Positions 33,000 through 44,741 of a DNA stretch of 64,000 nt are shown one piece after another. This stretch comes from Botryosphaeria dothidea. Taxonomy: Eukaryota > Ascomycota > Dothideomycetes > Botryosphaeriales > Botryosphaeriaceae. Every line of letters starts with the position of its first letter. Positions within the stretch are counted from its first letter, which is position 1. Under the pieces are notes generated by a model that did not search any database, had not been told where the DNA came from, and saw nothing but the letters and a program-made list of their open reading frames with translations. The stretch lies in assembly GCA_011503125.2 (NCBI GenBank), contig WWBZ02000073.1:1364001-1428000 (forward strand), in the 5' to 3' direction. The position numbers and the translations under genes were made by a program.

Positions 33000-34748
33000 C
33001 TATCCAGAAATGAAGCAAGCCCACCACTTCTCCTTCCCTCCATCCCCAACCGGCACGCACTCAGCCCACCAGTCCTCTCTCTCAGCCTCTCCGTCTTCAT
33101 ATTCCTTACCTCTCCTGGTTTCCCTCTCCCTCTTTCCAAAAGGCTTCCACAAAAACTCGTTCCCCCGCCTCAGCCCCTCGTCCAACGTCTTGCGCCCGTT
33201 ACCATCCTGCGCATTGCCGGCCTTCACCAACTTCCCCAGAATCTCCGGTGCCTCGTGCAATTCCGCTGACACGAATTCAATACTGTAGCCGAGCAGATTC
33301 GGCGCCACGAGACGGTGGCGAGAAGGGGGATACTCTAGATTCGCCATGTTGTAGATGGTTAAGTTTCGCCCGCCCCGTGTGGCGCTGAGGATTCCGCCAT
33401 GGTGCTTGCTTTTGCGAAGCGGAACAAGGACAAAGAATAGACCTGCATGCGCCCGTCTGATGGAGTCTCCAAGACTAAGAAAGGACTGAATATCCTGCGG
33501 GACGGATTCGAAGAGGGGAGAAGGGGGCATCGGAGGTGTTCGTGGGTGATTACGAGGCACTCTTTGTTTATGGGAAAGAGGTGTCGGCGACGAATCAACA
33601 ACAGTCGAGCGGGTTGAGAAGCGGGCAGAGGTTCTGGCGGAAGAATCCGGCGTTCCGCGCGTGCTGGGAACGAGTGTAGAGCCGGAGAGACGGAATCGAG
33701 ACTGACGCGAACGGTGGGAGGGAGGAAGAGATGTTGGGCGGGTATGCTGCTCTGTCCGACCAGTTGGCTGCGGAGTGTTTAAGAGGCCGTCGAGCTCTTC
33801 CTCGGCGAAGGCCGTCCAGTCGAAGAAGTCGGAGCCGGTCGGAGTGGAAGGCCTTTCGAAGTGTACTTTGGGGGTAAAGCTCTGAGCGGGCGTTTCTTGG
33901 TTCGATGTAGGCTTCTCGGAGGCAAGATGCTTCCTCGCCATGTCGTTGATGATGTCCGTCACATCGTGATGAGTACAAAGCCGCCATCTCTTCTTGCCAG
34001 TGCATGCATCCAAAACTGAAGCCGCCACCTCAAGGATGAATCTCGGCTGGTCTTCAGTCCCATCCTTCATCTTGATATGGAGGCCGCAGGCATCGTTGGC
34101 GCCATAAGGTAGGTTGAGGAACAAACAAGTCCCCACCTTCAGCCCCCGTGGTCCGGAATCGAAGTCTGCCGAGCACATGCGGACTGGATCACCAGATATG
34201 TTGATATCTGTGAGTGCCACTGTCCTGTGAACGTTTCTCGGAATGGTAATAGGCTGATCAGTTTCGGAGCCGAGGTGCGTAGGAGAGATTGGTGGGTCCC
34301 AGTACCGCCTTTGGAGACCGCACTGAATGATCGTGGATTGGGCTATTTGTAAGGCAATGTGGGTAACCGGTTCCTCTTGTTGTTTCTTTGGTGTTCCTGA
34401 TTTGGTATCCCCAGTGCGGTTGGTAGCTGAAGAGATTGGTCCGACCGATGTATGCGGTGTGAAGTGGTGCAGATGAGGTTCCTCGGAGTTATCATCACTG
34501 AAACCGGTTGATGATGATTCTGAGCCAGAATGGTGAGTATTGGCATTTCTAATCTCGTGATTGATCCGTCGAAGATCTTGGTGCGGAACTTTCTTCTTCG
34601 GCGGACTCGCGCATCCGCCAGTAGGTGATGGGGTGCAACGTCGGCATGGGAAGGGTGGTGGAGACTTCAACGATCTGATCTCACCTTCTGGCGAGATCAC
34701 GAAGGCGATACTCTCATCCCAAGGAGAAGATTTGTCAATGATTGCCAT
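33000..34748 (-). CDS. Hypothetical protein, 582 aa, single exon
   Basis: A long intact frame from the ATG at 34748 (MAIIDKSSPWDESIAFVISP). I do not recognise the family. The N-terminal 60 residues include a Cys-containing segment (FPCRRCTPSPTGGCASPPKK). A Ser/Thr/His-rich linker follows, then a globular-looking segment (about residues 130-270) with AQSTIIQCGLQRRYWDPPI and GLKVGTCLFLNLPYGANDACG. After another disordered Ser/Thr/Pro/Arg-rich stretch comes a second folded-looking block near the C-terminus (LSLGDSIRRAHAGLFFVLVP and NLEYPPSRHRLVAPNLLGYS). No signal peptide or membrane helix. The intact frame beside the decayed island suggests the gene is maintained. Confidence 0.68.
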   Translation of the reverse strand: MAIIDKSSPWDESIAFVISPEGEIRSLKSPPPFPCRRCTPSPTGGCASPPKKKVPHQDLRRINHEIRNANTHHSGSESSSTGFSDDNSEEPHLHHFTPHTSVGPISSATNRTGDTKSGTPKKQQEEPVTHIALQIAQSTIIQCGLQRRYWDPPISPTHLGSETDQPITIPRNVHRTVALTDINISGDPVRMCSADFDSGPRGLKVGTCLFLNLPYGANDACGLHIKMKDGTEDQPRFILEVAASVLDACTGKKRWRLCTHHDVTDIINDMARKHLASEKPTSNQETPAQSFTPKVHFERPSTPTGSDFFDWTAFAEEELDGLLNTPQPTGRTEQHTRPTSLPPSHRSRQSRFRLSGSTLVPSTRGTPDSSARTSARFSTRSTVVDSSPTPLSHKQRVPRNHPRTPPMPPSPLFESVPQDIQSFLSLGDSIRRAHAGLFFVLVPLRKSKHHGGILSATRGGRNLTIYNMANLEYPPSRHRLVAPNLLGYSIEFVSAELHEAPEILGKLVKAGNAQDGNGRKTLDEGLRRGNEFLWKPFGKRERETRRGKEYEDGEAEREDWWAECVPVGDGGKEKWWACFISG

Positions 34749-35271
34749 CAGGAAGATCTTGAAACGGAATATGATGAAGTATACTGGTGCGGTCCAGGTG
34801 CAACTCTGATCGCTGAGGGGGGTGTTGGGGATAATAAGATGTTCCTTCTATGTGAGATGTGAGACACCATAATGCTTTGATGAATAGAAACTGTCTCAGA
34901 TATTGTGTATGCTATTGTTGAGCATTGTCGGGAGACAGTAAGTTGAGAAACGGGCGCAGCAGGTAACTGAGACACCTCGTCCATTGTCGGCTCAAAGACG
35001 GCTTCATCATGCAGGGAGCCGTGGGTCTGAGCTCGAGGCAGGTTTTGAACTCTTGCAAACAGTTTTAGGGCTCAATAGATGTCTCCCGAAGGTTCGGCGG
35101 AGTGTATGGAGTTCAAAGAAAAATGAAATTGGTAAAATACTCAACAACCGTCACACATAGACGGGCACCAATAAATCCTTAGAGGAAGCTATTTGCAATA
35201 CGCCAAATCAGGGCATTCCAAGTCCTTGTCTCGATCCACGAGCCAGGAGAAAGACATGGCACCTGATGATT
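34749..35271. other. Short intergenic region
   Basis: Lies between two minus-strand genes. Includes the promoter side of the 582-aa gene; nothing else identified. Confidence 0.45.
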
Positions 35272-36539
35272 TCAGGGTGTCACTTCTCTGACGAAGGAAA
35301 CCACAGTGCCTCGGCCATCAGGTTTTCCCGGCACTTCATTATGAAGTGCACCAAGGACATTTCTGCGCCGGACATCCAGTTGAAGTTCTTTGCAAAGGTT
35401 GTACAGATGTTCGGCCTGACTTGCGGGAACTATCTCATCTCTCGCAGCCGTAATCATCTGGACGGGTAGCTTCCGATCGCCTTTTGATCCTGCAATTTTT
35501 CGAAGTGCTGCATCCGTATCCCACCAATTCCGTAAAAATGGCCACAGGTAACGGTAAGGGAGCCACTTCTGAGGATAGAGTGCGAGCAGCATCTCCTTGA
35601 TGTCAATGAACGGTGTCTCCAGAACAAGGCCTGCGATTTTCGATTGTCCGCTAGGATTTTCAGATGGCGAAGCTGCTTGAAATTTCCGCGCAACTAGATC
35701 TGCAGCTACACCTGCCCCAAGGCTCTGACCCCAAAGAACAATTTGAGCATCAGGATACTTCTCCTGAACCCATGCAATTGTAGCTTGCGCGTCAAGTTCG
35801 ATTCCTTTTTGCGACGCCCTGCCTTTTGAAGTCCAAAAGCCTCGGTACGACAAGGCGACGATGTTGTATTCTGGTAGGTCTGTGTTCGGCGTGTCATACA
35901 ACGCGCTGAGCACGCCCGTCAAAACCGGCAGTCGCGGAGGTAGAGATGCTCCATTCCTACACAAAGTCAATTGAGATGACTGGTTCACGTGAAAGAGGTC
36001 GGCATCACGTACCCTTGAAAGTAGATAACAACAACCTGTCTCTGGTTAGACCTCATATGGCCTTTCGACTCATTCATCACCCGTGGCATACTGCCGACAC
36101 AAAGAGATATCCTGGTCTTGTCCAGAGACCGGATCCTCTCCTCCTTCCATTGCACAGGCTTACAAGCGGCCGCATAGTCTTCGATCTTTTCCGACCGCGC
36201 AAATGGCGGCATGTATGGCATGTAGATGAATTTGTTCTGGAAAACAATGGTCATGATGATTTTATATGACCAAAGCCCAAGAAAGCAGGTCAGGAAGATA
36301 GCAGGTGGCACCAGAACCGTTGGCAGCGTCTCGGTAAACAGAGTCCGTCTTCCATCCCATTCCGTTGCGCTCAGAGAAGCCGTGGAAACTTTGCATGCCC
36401 GGGAATGAGGCGACCGTCCAGGGCATCTTGGTGTTAGAGATGCACGAGATTGTGGCACAAAGTTTCTCTTGAACGTCGGTGGAGTGATGGCTCTCAGGCC
36501 TGCAGACAGAGGACGACGTGGAAGAAAGGCGGTGCGCAT
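35272..36539 (-). CDS. BEM46-like alpha/beta hydrolase (2 exons), 403 aa
   Basis: Exon 1 is 36539-36013 and exon 2 is 35956-35272. The 56-nt intron (GTACGT...TGTGTAG) joins VVVIYFQG-NGASLPPRLPVL, placing the conserved NG(A/E)S motif of the oxyanion region. The catalytic triad is S254 in the nucleophile elbow GQSLGAG, D349 in ARDEIVP and H381 in LGALHNE. An N-terminal Arg-rich stretch and a membrane helix (LPTVLVPPAIFLTCFLGLWS, about residues 80-100) precede the hydrolase domain, as in BEM46/ABHD13 proteins, which sit in the endoplasmic reticulum or at the cell periphery. The natural substrate of the family is not firmly known. It diverges from the SYM1-like gene. Confidence 0.88.
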
Positions 36540-36970
36540 TGCGTATCCATTGATGGCTGATGAGGGAGAGTGCGCTCACGTGAGGCCAGGTAAGGTGGAG
36601 GTGGCAGGCAGAATGATTCGTGATTACGAAAAGCTCAGGCGAGGAATGAGCACATGGTGTTGGTCCAGAGCGTCAGGGTTGGGTCGGGGCGGAGAGAGAG
36701 CGCGACGGCCGGGGCGGAAGGGATCCCCAGAGCGGAAAGCCGGGGCAGGTGGGCGCCAAGGCCAAAGGCGGACCCCTTGAACAGTGCGCGACGCCATCGT
36801 AGCTTCCGAGATCACAGAGCTCGACGAAAGCTTACAATATCCTGCTCGCCGTCCTACCCCTTTGCTCCCCTCCTTTTCACCAGCTGTCCTCCTCATCAAA
36901 CACATTTGCGGCTTGCTCCACATCTCTCGATATCACTCATCAGCCTACATTGCTAAAAAGCCTTGCCAAA
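36540..36970. promoter_or_regulatory. Divergent promoter region (hydrolase / SYM1-like)
   Basis: 431 bp between opposite start codons. Pyrimidine-rich on the plus strand just before the SYM1-like start (about 36840-36950), a pattern common in highly expressed fungal genes. Confidence 0.4.
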
Positions 36971-38001
36971 ATGCTTCGCTGGTTCGTTCTGCCGTCGTTG
37001 CGCACCCCGGTCGCAGGCGCTCGAAGCTGACGTCTGTATACACACAGGTACCAATTGAAGCTCGCTCAGCGCCCGCTGCTGACCCAGAGCATCACTACCG
37101 CTGTATGACTTCCTCGATCTATCCGCAGCCATCCTTTGCGTCGCCAGAGGGCCGTGTCTCCTTTCTGCGACCGCTTCAAACCTTTCCGGCGGAAACCTGC
37201 ATAAGTGGCCGAGATAAGGCACGCAACATGGAAAACTAAGAGCTGACGGGTTTGGATGCATTGTAGATCCTCTTTGCGACGGGCGACACCATGGCGCAGC
37301 AAATTGTCGAGCGCAAGGGCTGGAAGCAGCACGAGTGGGATCGCACTGCTCGCATGGCTGGTTACGGTGGTAGTAAGTGATGCCCATGCACGCAAGACTC
37401 TTCCATTCGCCACTATGGGCTCCGTTCCGACGTGCAAAACGCCATACGGACATGGTCTGACAAATTCGCCTCTGCAGTCATCTTCGGCCCCGCCGCGACG
37501 ACGTGGTTCAAGGCGCTGCAGCGCATCCAGCTGAAGTCGACCAACGGCACCATCCTGGCCCGCGTGGCCGCCGACCAGCTGCTCTTCGCGCCCACCAACA
37601 TGTGCCTCTTCCTGTCTACCATGGCCGTGCTCGAGGGCGGCAGCCCCAAGGACAAGCTCGCCTCGACATACACGCCCGCCCTCACTAAGAACTGGATGGT
37701 CTGGCCCTTCGTCCAGATCGCCAACTTCAAGTTCGTCCCGCTTGAGCACCGTGTCCTGGTTGTCAACGTCATCTCTCTCGGTAAGCAAGCCCTCCCCAAA
37801 TCTGATTTTGAGCTTTATCGGTCGTCGTGCTCGCTGTGGGGCGCGCGATAAGGAAACGCGAAAGGCGGTGCGGATATACGAATTGCTAACGCCGACGGAT
37901 CACCAGGCTGGAACTGCTACCTCAGCTTCCTGAACAGTCAAGGCGGCGCCGCAGCCGCTGGTACCGAAGCCGGTCCCCTGGCGGCGGAGAAGAAGGAATG
38001 A
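36971..38001 (+). CDS. sym1: Mpv17/PMP22-family inner-membrane protein, SYM1-like (5 exons), 189 aa
   Basis: Exons are 36971-36981, 37048-37102, 37267-37372, 37478-37780 and 37907-38001. The first coding exon is only 11 nt. Spliced, it reads [37 protein letters not shown] and so on, the classical Mpv17 start. [43 protein letters not shown] and [20 protein letters not shown] match the four-helix family signature and the C-terminal WNxYLS motif. Yeast Sym1 is a mitochondrial inner-membrane protein needed for growth under heat stress on ethanol. The same location is inferred here. The first donor (GTTCGT) is weak and the last intron has a GCTAAC branch site. The product is complete and intact. 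Confidence 0.93.
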
Positions 38002-40818
38002 GCCGTTCCTCTTTCTTCATGACTACCGAGACACCTGCTTCACGAAACTCGCTCATACCTTCGCGTCTCCGTTGGACGGCTCCTTCCGTGCATCTCATAC
38101 TCTTCACGGATACAGCTCAGTCGGAGGCGTGCATCCTACCTCAACGTCAAAACCTAAGCTTCTTAGCGGCTGGCTGCGACGTTTCAGAAAAAAAAGGACG
38201 AATCAGAAAATCAGAAAGCGAATAGAGATGACGAAGATGCGACGATCAACGGCAAGAGGAGGCGACCAAAAAAGAGACGGCTGTGTTTGATGAGGTGTCG
38301 GGTTGTGCCCTGTGTTGGACGTGGGGGCTTAAGCATAAGCATCGAACTACTTAACAGCGGCTGGTCCGTGCCGATTTGCGGCACAGCATTTCAGCCCAGC
38401 AACGGGCAAGGCTACGTCGATCTCAGCGGACCTATGTTGCAAGATGTTTGAGAGTCTTCTTGATTTTCCTTAATCTTCTCGGCACTTTCCTTTGGGTTGC
38501 TGCAAAAATCGGTAAGAGCGGCACGGCTCACTCGGCAGCTGTGACAGCTGAGACGAGGTAGATCCCGTTCGGCATCGCCGACGGAGGAGCTTACCGGTGT
38601 CACGGCTGCGGTCAGGCTGCTGTGGAGCCTTTCTTTCCCCTTAACTCCACGTCATCACATCCCTATACTCGGTTTTTTTATAGTTCATCGGTGCGGGTAA
38701 AGACCGGGCAAATTATATGTATAGAGGCGTTTTCTTCGGAGATGTGTCCGTAGACACGGTCTAGATAGAAATCATCATTAGACGAGCTTAAAAAGAGCTT
38801 TTCTATTTGGTCTACCATGAAATGGCTTGGTTCCACGACTTGTGCGTCTGCGTTGTATGCAACTAAGTCGCGCGGTGCAAGGTAGTCCCAACGTTCTACC
38901 CGCTCGCGCAGGCACCAAGTGCGGCTGCAGTTTTAAGGTTGCGACGAAAGGCTTCTTTCTCTTCCAACTTTGTTTTTCGTTAGTTCCCACAGCATCTATA
39001 GATACGAGTTGCTTGTTTCTACGACATATACAAAGAAGATCATAATCTGCAGAAGTTATGCTAGTAAAGGTAGTGAGAGGCCGCTCAGACATTTGCTTTA
39101 GGCTGTTGCAACATCTTTGGTTCTAGTTTGACGTCTTTTCTGTCTCTCAATTTATAGCGGCGGATCCTCTCCATGCCTGTGCCAAGTCAGATATCTCTGT
39201 TAAACAGAAAACATGACCGGGAAGAGGAGATGCAAGTTGCACAGAGCATCTAACGGATACGAGCGTGCAGAACTCGCGGAGCGCCGATCAGTCCTAAAAG
39301 TCCCTCAAGACCACCACGGGTACGTGGGGGAGAAGGAGCAGCATTACCGAAGGCGGAAGCTCGGGGAGAGAGGATGTGGAGCGCAGAAGTAACGGATAAA
39401 CGGCCACGGCCTGACACACAGAGACATTACAAGGGCACACCCACGTGAGTAGCTGGCCCAACAAGCCGTTCCGTTAATGAAAGGGGACCGACCACACCTC
39501 GTGGGATCCGATTCCGTGAAGGTCCGACCGAAGATGTGCGCGCGCGCACGTTGCCCCGCCGCGCGATCCTTTTCTTCATCATCGAATCGGAGAAGCGGAG
39601 TAACAAAAAAAGAACAGAAAGAAAAAAAAAGGCCCACGTGTAGAGACGAGGCAGAACGTGCGTCCCACGGGGAATCGCCGAAGGGGCAATATGAGAAGCG
39701 GATTTTCCCACCTCGCCTAACCCGGAGCGATGGGTCCTCTCGTGTGTCAGAGTGAACCTGCTGCGGCGAAGCGAAAACGTATGTGCCGGGCGTAATCCGA
39801 TGATGCGGCAGTAGAAGGGAACCCCTCCCCAACGATCTTTGTAGCCTTATGAAGGGAGAATTGTGGGTTCGGCCCGGCCGTTGCGGCGCAACAAAAAGCC
39901 AAGCCAATGCGCCAAGCTTTTTTCGATGTGCGTTGTTGTTAAGGCTGTTAGGGGCGGCCAATTCGCAAGGCACCAAAGGGACTGTGGAGCAGAAATGAGG
40001 CTTGAGGGAAATACGAATGAAAGAAAAGCTTCTTGTGTCCATGCGGGAACCTGGGAACTTGTAGTTCTCGTGGTCAATGTTGGCCGTGGAGAGGTGTGCG
40101 CAGTAGGCACAAACTTTCTTCCCTCATCTAAACGCTCGGGCAGACGGGTTTTGAGAGATTTAAGGATAAAAAAAGGTCGGACGATGGAGCGCTGGTTGTG
40201 GTAATGAAAGGCACAAGGCCTTACAGTGTAATTTGCCAAGATTACGAAACACCCCGTCTCACAAGAAGCATGGACTTCGTGACATGGCGGACCTGAAAAA
40301 AGAAACATGCACGCACTGCGGCGGTGGGCAGCAGGAGGGTGGGTATGAGTACTGTGCAGAGAGGCAATGAAAAGAAAACCACCAATAGCCAAAGGAAAGA
40401 AGCCGGCCGTCATTGAAAGCTCTCGCGACTGGCAAGATATTTCTCTGTTCCGCTCATAGAATCAAGTAACACAAGGCCGAGAAGGGGCAAAGCCAATAAA
40501 GCCAAGCAAATCACTCTGGTATCCTTCCAAAAAAAAAAAATTCCCGGCACGCAGTTTCCGTCCCTTTCAAGTCCAAAGCTCGGCCGGATTGAATCTGGTG
40601 ATGCGATCAGTTTGCCCTCCCTATTATGGCAAACAGAGCAGCCGGACTTTTCCATATTTTCGCCAGTATGCACCACAGAACGCCGTCGCCGTGAATCCCC
40701 GTGCCCCCGGTGGAAAAGCTAAAGGAAAGACTGAAAATCCATTGTACATGCTACCGTTGAGCGTGACGAGTGAGCGTGCCACCAATTGCAGGGTGCACCC
40801 CCAGACGCAATTAACGCA
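38002..40818. other. 2.8-kb gene-free region
   Basis: No recognisable gene on either strand. Frames of 190-230 codons on the minus strand at 39344-40413 have no family motif and no good start or splice context. Contains short A tracts (about 39605-39630, 40527-40540). It separates the 3' ends of two convergent genes. Confidence 0.45.
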
Positions 40819-42044
40819 TCAATCAATCGTCATTCTTTGAGGCATGGGTCCGGCAATCGCGGGCATTTCGGTCGTGTACTTGTGCTCCTCGAGGTCCGGA
40901 ACCTTGCGTTTTGCGATGTGCGGCTTCAATCCTTTGTTGAAGTTATGCGTGCACATGCAGGCAATTACGATGGTGACTAGCAGCAGGAGAATGGTGATAA
41001 CGGCGAAGGTCGTAAGCGAACGGCGCGCGGGTAGGTAATCTTGAACACGGCTACCATCGGAACCGTACATGCGGACAAGCTTGAAAAGGAAGTAAGCAAG
41101 CGCACCGAAGTAGACGGTCTGCATATTGTTAGTTTACGTGAATGAACCTGGGAAGTCTTTGTGCAACACATACGATAATAGCAGCCATGCCAAGCACGTT
41201 TTCCTTCTGCGTCCAGTAAGCTGCCAGCAGCAGCAGAATGATGGTAATGGGGACGGCGGCGATGGTCAGATAGAATTCGGCATCCGCGGTATTGTTCACG
41301 ACGACAAGGAACTGCACGGTAAATCCCAGAAAGAAGAAGAAATCGAACTTCAGCAGGGCGATGTAGATCTAGAGTCTCACGTAAGCACGTGTGCGTGTGT
41401 CAAAACCGTCACGGCTGTCCCTTGCTTACCTGATACGTCAGATACCTGCGCTTGAGCCTCAGGTCGGCGCTGATGTGCTTATAGATAGTCCAGGAAAACT
41501 CGTCATACAGTTTCCAGGCGACGAAGGACATCAGGATGGTGCCAAAAGCCATCAAACAGGGCTCCACGATCAGGAATGGCTTGATATCGGCCCAGAATGC
41601 CAGGTCGATCATGTTATACTTCTTCAGCTCCACGACGGCGTCGTTAATCTGGTCCATTTGGATCGAGGCGTACACCAGGATTCCGACGTTGTAGATGCAG
41701 AGACCGATGACTTGAATGGTGTTCTTAAGGCGGAGGGCATCGTAGACCAGGACCATCTGGTAGATATAACCGAACATGAAAACAGAGAGATACGTGGGAA
41801 TGGTTTGCGCCTGGGGGAACTTGTGGGCGTTTGGCTGTAAGCCGAGCTGGAACTTGGCGAAAATGTACCTGCGATGTTGTCAGTGGTGAATGGCAAGGCT
41901 GCGCGGGAGCCGGAGACCGAAGCCCGTTCGCAGTCGAGAGGCGGCCGAGAGCGGCACATACGCTTCGAGAGCCAGAGCGACGATGGCTTGTAGTAATGCG
42001 GTGAGCAGGAAAGCCCAGGTCCATGTTGTGGTCGGGCGGTACAT
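40819..42044 (-). CDS. UPF0658 Golgi-type multi-pass membrane protein (4 exons)
   Basis: Exons are 42044-41962, 41868-41430, 41368-41174 and 41118-40819. Introns of 93, 61 and 55 nt restore LALEA-YIFAKFQLGLQ, RRYLTYQ-IYIALLKFDFFF and NVLGMAAII-TVYFGALAYF. Counted from the ATG at 42044 (MYRPTTTWTWAFLL) the protein is 338 aa with about seven to eight hydrophobic helices and a hydrophilic tail. VYDALRLKNTIQVIGLCIYN is the best-conserved family segment. The family is named from a fission-yeast protein located at the Golgi, and its function is unknown. The frame stays open and protein-like for at least 40 codons upstream of this ATG (see findings), so the true start may lie in an upstream exon. 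Confidence 0.86.
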
Positions 42045-43101
42045 CTTGCTGGTGTTCGGGCGCACGCCCGGGGTTGCAGTCAGGCCTTCTCGATCGCGGT
42101 AGCCTCCTGGCAGAGTGTCGAGGGTGGGAGGTTGATATAGGCGGTCGATGCTCTGGCCTCCGAGGAGGGATGCGCGTGACTCGTGATGGTAAATTTTGAC
42201 GGTGTTGTGCCGCCTCGCGCGGCTGGTGTGCGGAGAGGGTTGTAGAAGAGGCGCGGCGGGCGGTGATGGGGAGAGGCCAGGCTGCCGCAGCGTCGAGCCC
42301 TAACAGTCTGCGAGAAGGCGACACGAGCCGGGCCAATCTCTCGCGCGTTCTTGGGAGCAGTGAGTCGCGGCACACTCGGGCCAAGCGGACAGGCGACACA
42401 GCTGCGGGTTTGAGCGTGGCGCAGAAGCTCGAACGAGTGTTTCGCGTGGGCGCAGGCAATGCAAGGGATCGCGGGCGTGCGACGGCTCCCAGAGGCGTGA
42501 GGGCGCAGCTGGTGGGTGGGCTGGGCGGCGCGTTGGGACGAGAGCGAAGGGCGGCGTTGCGCTGGGGGCGACAACGAGAGCGTCACGGGGGGAGGGTAGC
42601 GATCGTCGAAAAGGCGGACTTTGGCGCCGAGTGGGATGGGAGTGATGGACGGAGGTGGAAGCGGCTGCAGACAGATGCGGGAGGCCCTGTGGGTGAGCGA
42701 GTAGCGGTTTAAGGGTCGGACCAGCAGCGCGCAGCCGGAGCCTTGGGTTAACGGGCTGAAGGTGGAGCAGCAGCCGGGGGCCCAGGCGATGCAGCGGAGC
42801 TTGGCTCGCGCGCATCGGCCCTGCGCGACGCTGCGCAGCCCTCATCAGCAGCAGCCGCCGCCGCGAGGCTGTGCCCGTCCGGGATGACCTCACTCACCGC
42901 TGCTGCGCACTCGCGAACTTCACACTGCGACATAACAATGCTGCCCTGTCTTTCCCTATGTACAGCTGCTCCCCCGGCCCACGTGCGCCCCGGACGGCTG
43001 TCCCAGCACAGGCTCACGGCCCCCCGGCCGCGCCAAGTCGCCCCAAGGCTGGCCGCCAATGCTTTCTGCCCCATCTCCTGTCTCTCATCTCTCCCTCCGT
43101 C
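42045..43101. other. Intergenic region, partly coding-like near its left end
   Basis: 42045-42210 looks like the N-terminal extension of the UPF0658 protein, in frame and without stops. The rest is GC-rich with overlapping shadow frames and no recognised gene. Confidence 0.4.
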
Positions 43102-44741
43102 TCAATTCACCCGACTATCCACCTCGTATTTCACATGGATCCCGCTCCCTTCGAGAATCTGGTGCTGGCTCTCGCTGTCCTCCTTAAAGCTGCTGTTGTC
43201 TGCGTCGCTATGAGCCCTGCCCGCCGTGCACGACGCGATCACCCCTCCCTTGTCCGCCAGGCGAGAGTCGACGCTTGGCACCTTGAATCCGTTGTAGCTG
43301 CGCGTGCGGTGCGTTCTGTTCTGCAGCGTGAATGTGTCCTTATGGTCCGAGCTGCTGCCATACTTGAACACCGACGACACCAGCGGTCGCAGCGTCGCCG
43401 TGCAGCCGCAAATTACCGCGATGCCGACTTCTGCGTACGCCCAGATGACAAGGTTGACGACGCCGTCTGCATTCCAGGGGTTAGTTGCGTCCGTGGTGCT
43501 GGGAATCGAAGATGCTTGATCCCCGGATGACAGCTGTGACAGCCGACTATGTGGGGAAACTTACAGAGGTAATCCGTGGTCGGGTTCATGTAGCTGACGG
43601 TGTAGTTCAACCGAATCATCGCCGAGACGCTGGCACTGTTCGACCTGTTAGTAAAAGACCTCGTCCGGATTGGCAATAGCAGGCGACACAGGCATGAACA
43701 TAATATGTTCATGCATTGTTGAAGCAACTGCACATTTGCGACTTACAAGACACCGAGACTCAACAGGCCAAGGACGGAGAGCTTTGTGTTCAGGTTCATC
43801 TTCACATCCCAGAGAAGTGGTATCGGCCTGGAGACTACCATCAGCACTATACACGCTCGAGTGTACAAAACACTTACAGAATGGCACAGAGCCAGTCAGT
43901 GACAATATTGACACCCGATTGGGTGAAGCTGACAATCGTGACACCAAGAGAAGGTAGGCACTTTGCGCCAGGTGTCGTTGGAATCCAGTTGGCCCTTCAG
44001 CAGCGTTAGCCCTGGTCAGTGGAACTTGGGAGCAGTGCGTACTTGATCGGAGTGCACTGAGACAGTAGGTAGATGGTCGTGAAAGACAGTGAAAGCACGA
44101 TAGTACCAATGATGACCCATAGTCCAATGAGGTATACTCTCTTTTGAGAAGCAACACGGACGAGCTGCAGTGCGATGCTAACTTTCGCGAACATGATCGA
44201 CAGGCAGAAGAAGATTTGTGCCAGGTAGAACCACTGTAAACTCAGTTAGCGTACTCCAATACGGTGGCTCTTTCGGTCAAATAAGTAGCAGTGCAAATTT
44301 TCCGCTTTCCGCCAGTGGTTAACAATCAAGCAGATGTAGTTGATGATTCTCAAAACCCATATCTGAATGAGGTTTCGTCCTTGTACGGAGCCAGTGGCGT
44401 TTTTTCTCAAAGGGTGCTAGCATCTCAAGATTTTAGGGACTCACCTTCAACCCAGTGACTGTCTCCTCAGCTGTAAGCCGGGATGCGTGCGCTCCGACGC
44501 CGTTGTCAGCAGCAGTTATTGCGCCGATTGTGAGCAGGAGAAAGAATGGCTGAACAAGTCAGTGAGGTAGTTCTACACCATGTCAATGCAGACCTACCAT
44601 TGCAGCCGTCATCATCCAGTCATCCATGCCCCATTTTGTTCGCGTGAGGCGAACGTAACACCGCAAAGCAAAGAGAGTGCATGCCGGTATGCACAAGATG
44701 AGCACAGCGGCAACCAGCTTCGGGGAGGCGTCGTAAAACAT
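43102..44741 (-). CDS. Fungal rhodopsin-domain (PTH11-like) seven-helix membrane protein (7 exons), 360 aa
   Basis: Exons are 44741-44598, 44549-44445, 44233-44043, 43994-43878, 43827-43747, 43644-43565 and 43466-43102. All phases agree. Introns are 48-102 nt except the second (211 nt), and four carry CTAAC or CTGAC branch sites. The reading gives MFYDASPKLVAAVLILCIPA, KWGMDDWMMTAAM-PFFLLL, GLK-WFYLAQIFFCLSIMFAK, SQCTPIK-ANWIPTTPGAKCLP, TDWLCAIL-PIPLLWDVKMNL and NLVIWAYAEVGIAVICGCTA, all hallmark positions of this family. The long C-terminal tail (about 100 residues) is Ser/His/Asp-rich and cytoplasmic. Relatives are proposed G-protein-coupled receptors for surface or nutrient cues, but most lack tested functions. 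No N-terminal CFEM domain is present. Confidence 0.88.

Noticed and set aside
39344..40413. Minus-strand ORFs of 190-230 codons
   Set aside because: No motif, no conserved start, overlapping alternative frames, and located between convergent 3' ends.
41800..41830. Apparent frameshift in the UPF0658 second exon
   Set aside because: On recounting the G run, the frame HKFPQAQTIPTYLSVFMFGY is continuous; the suspected extra base was a reading error on my part.
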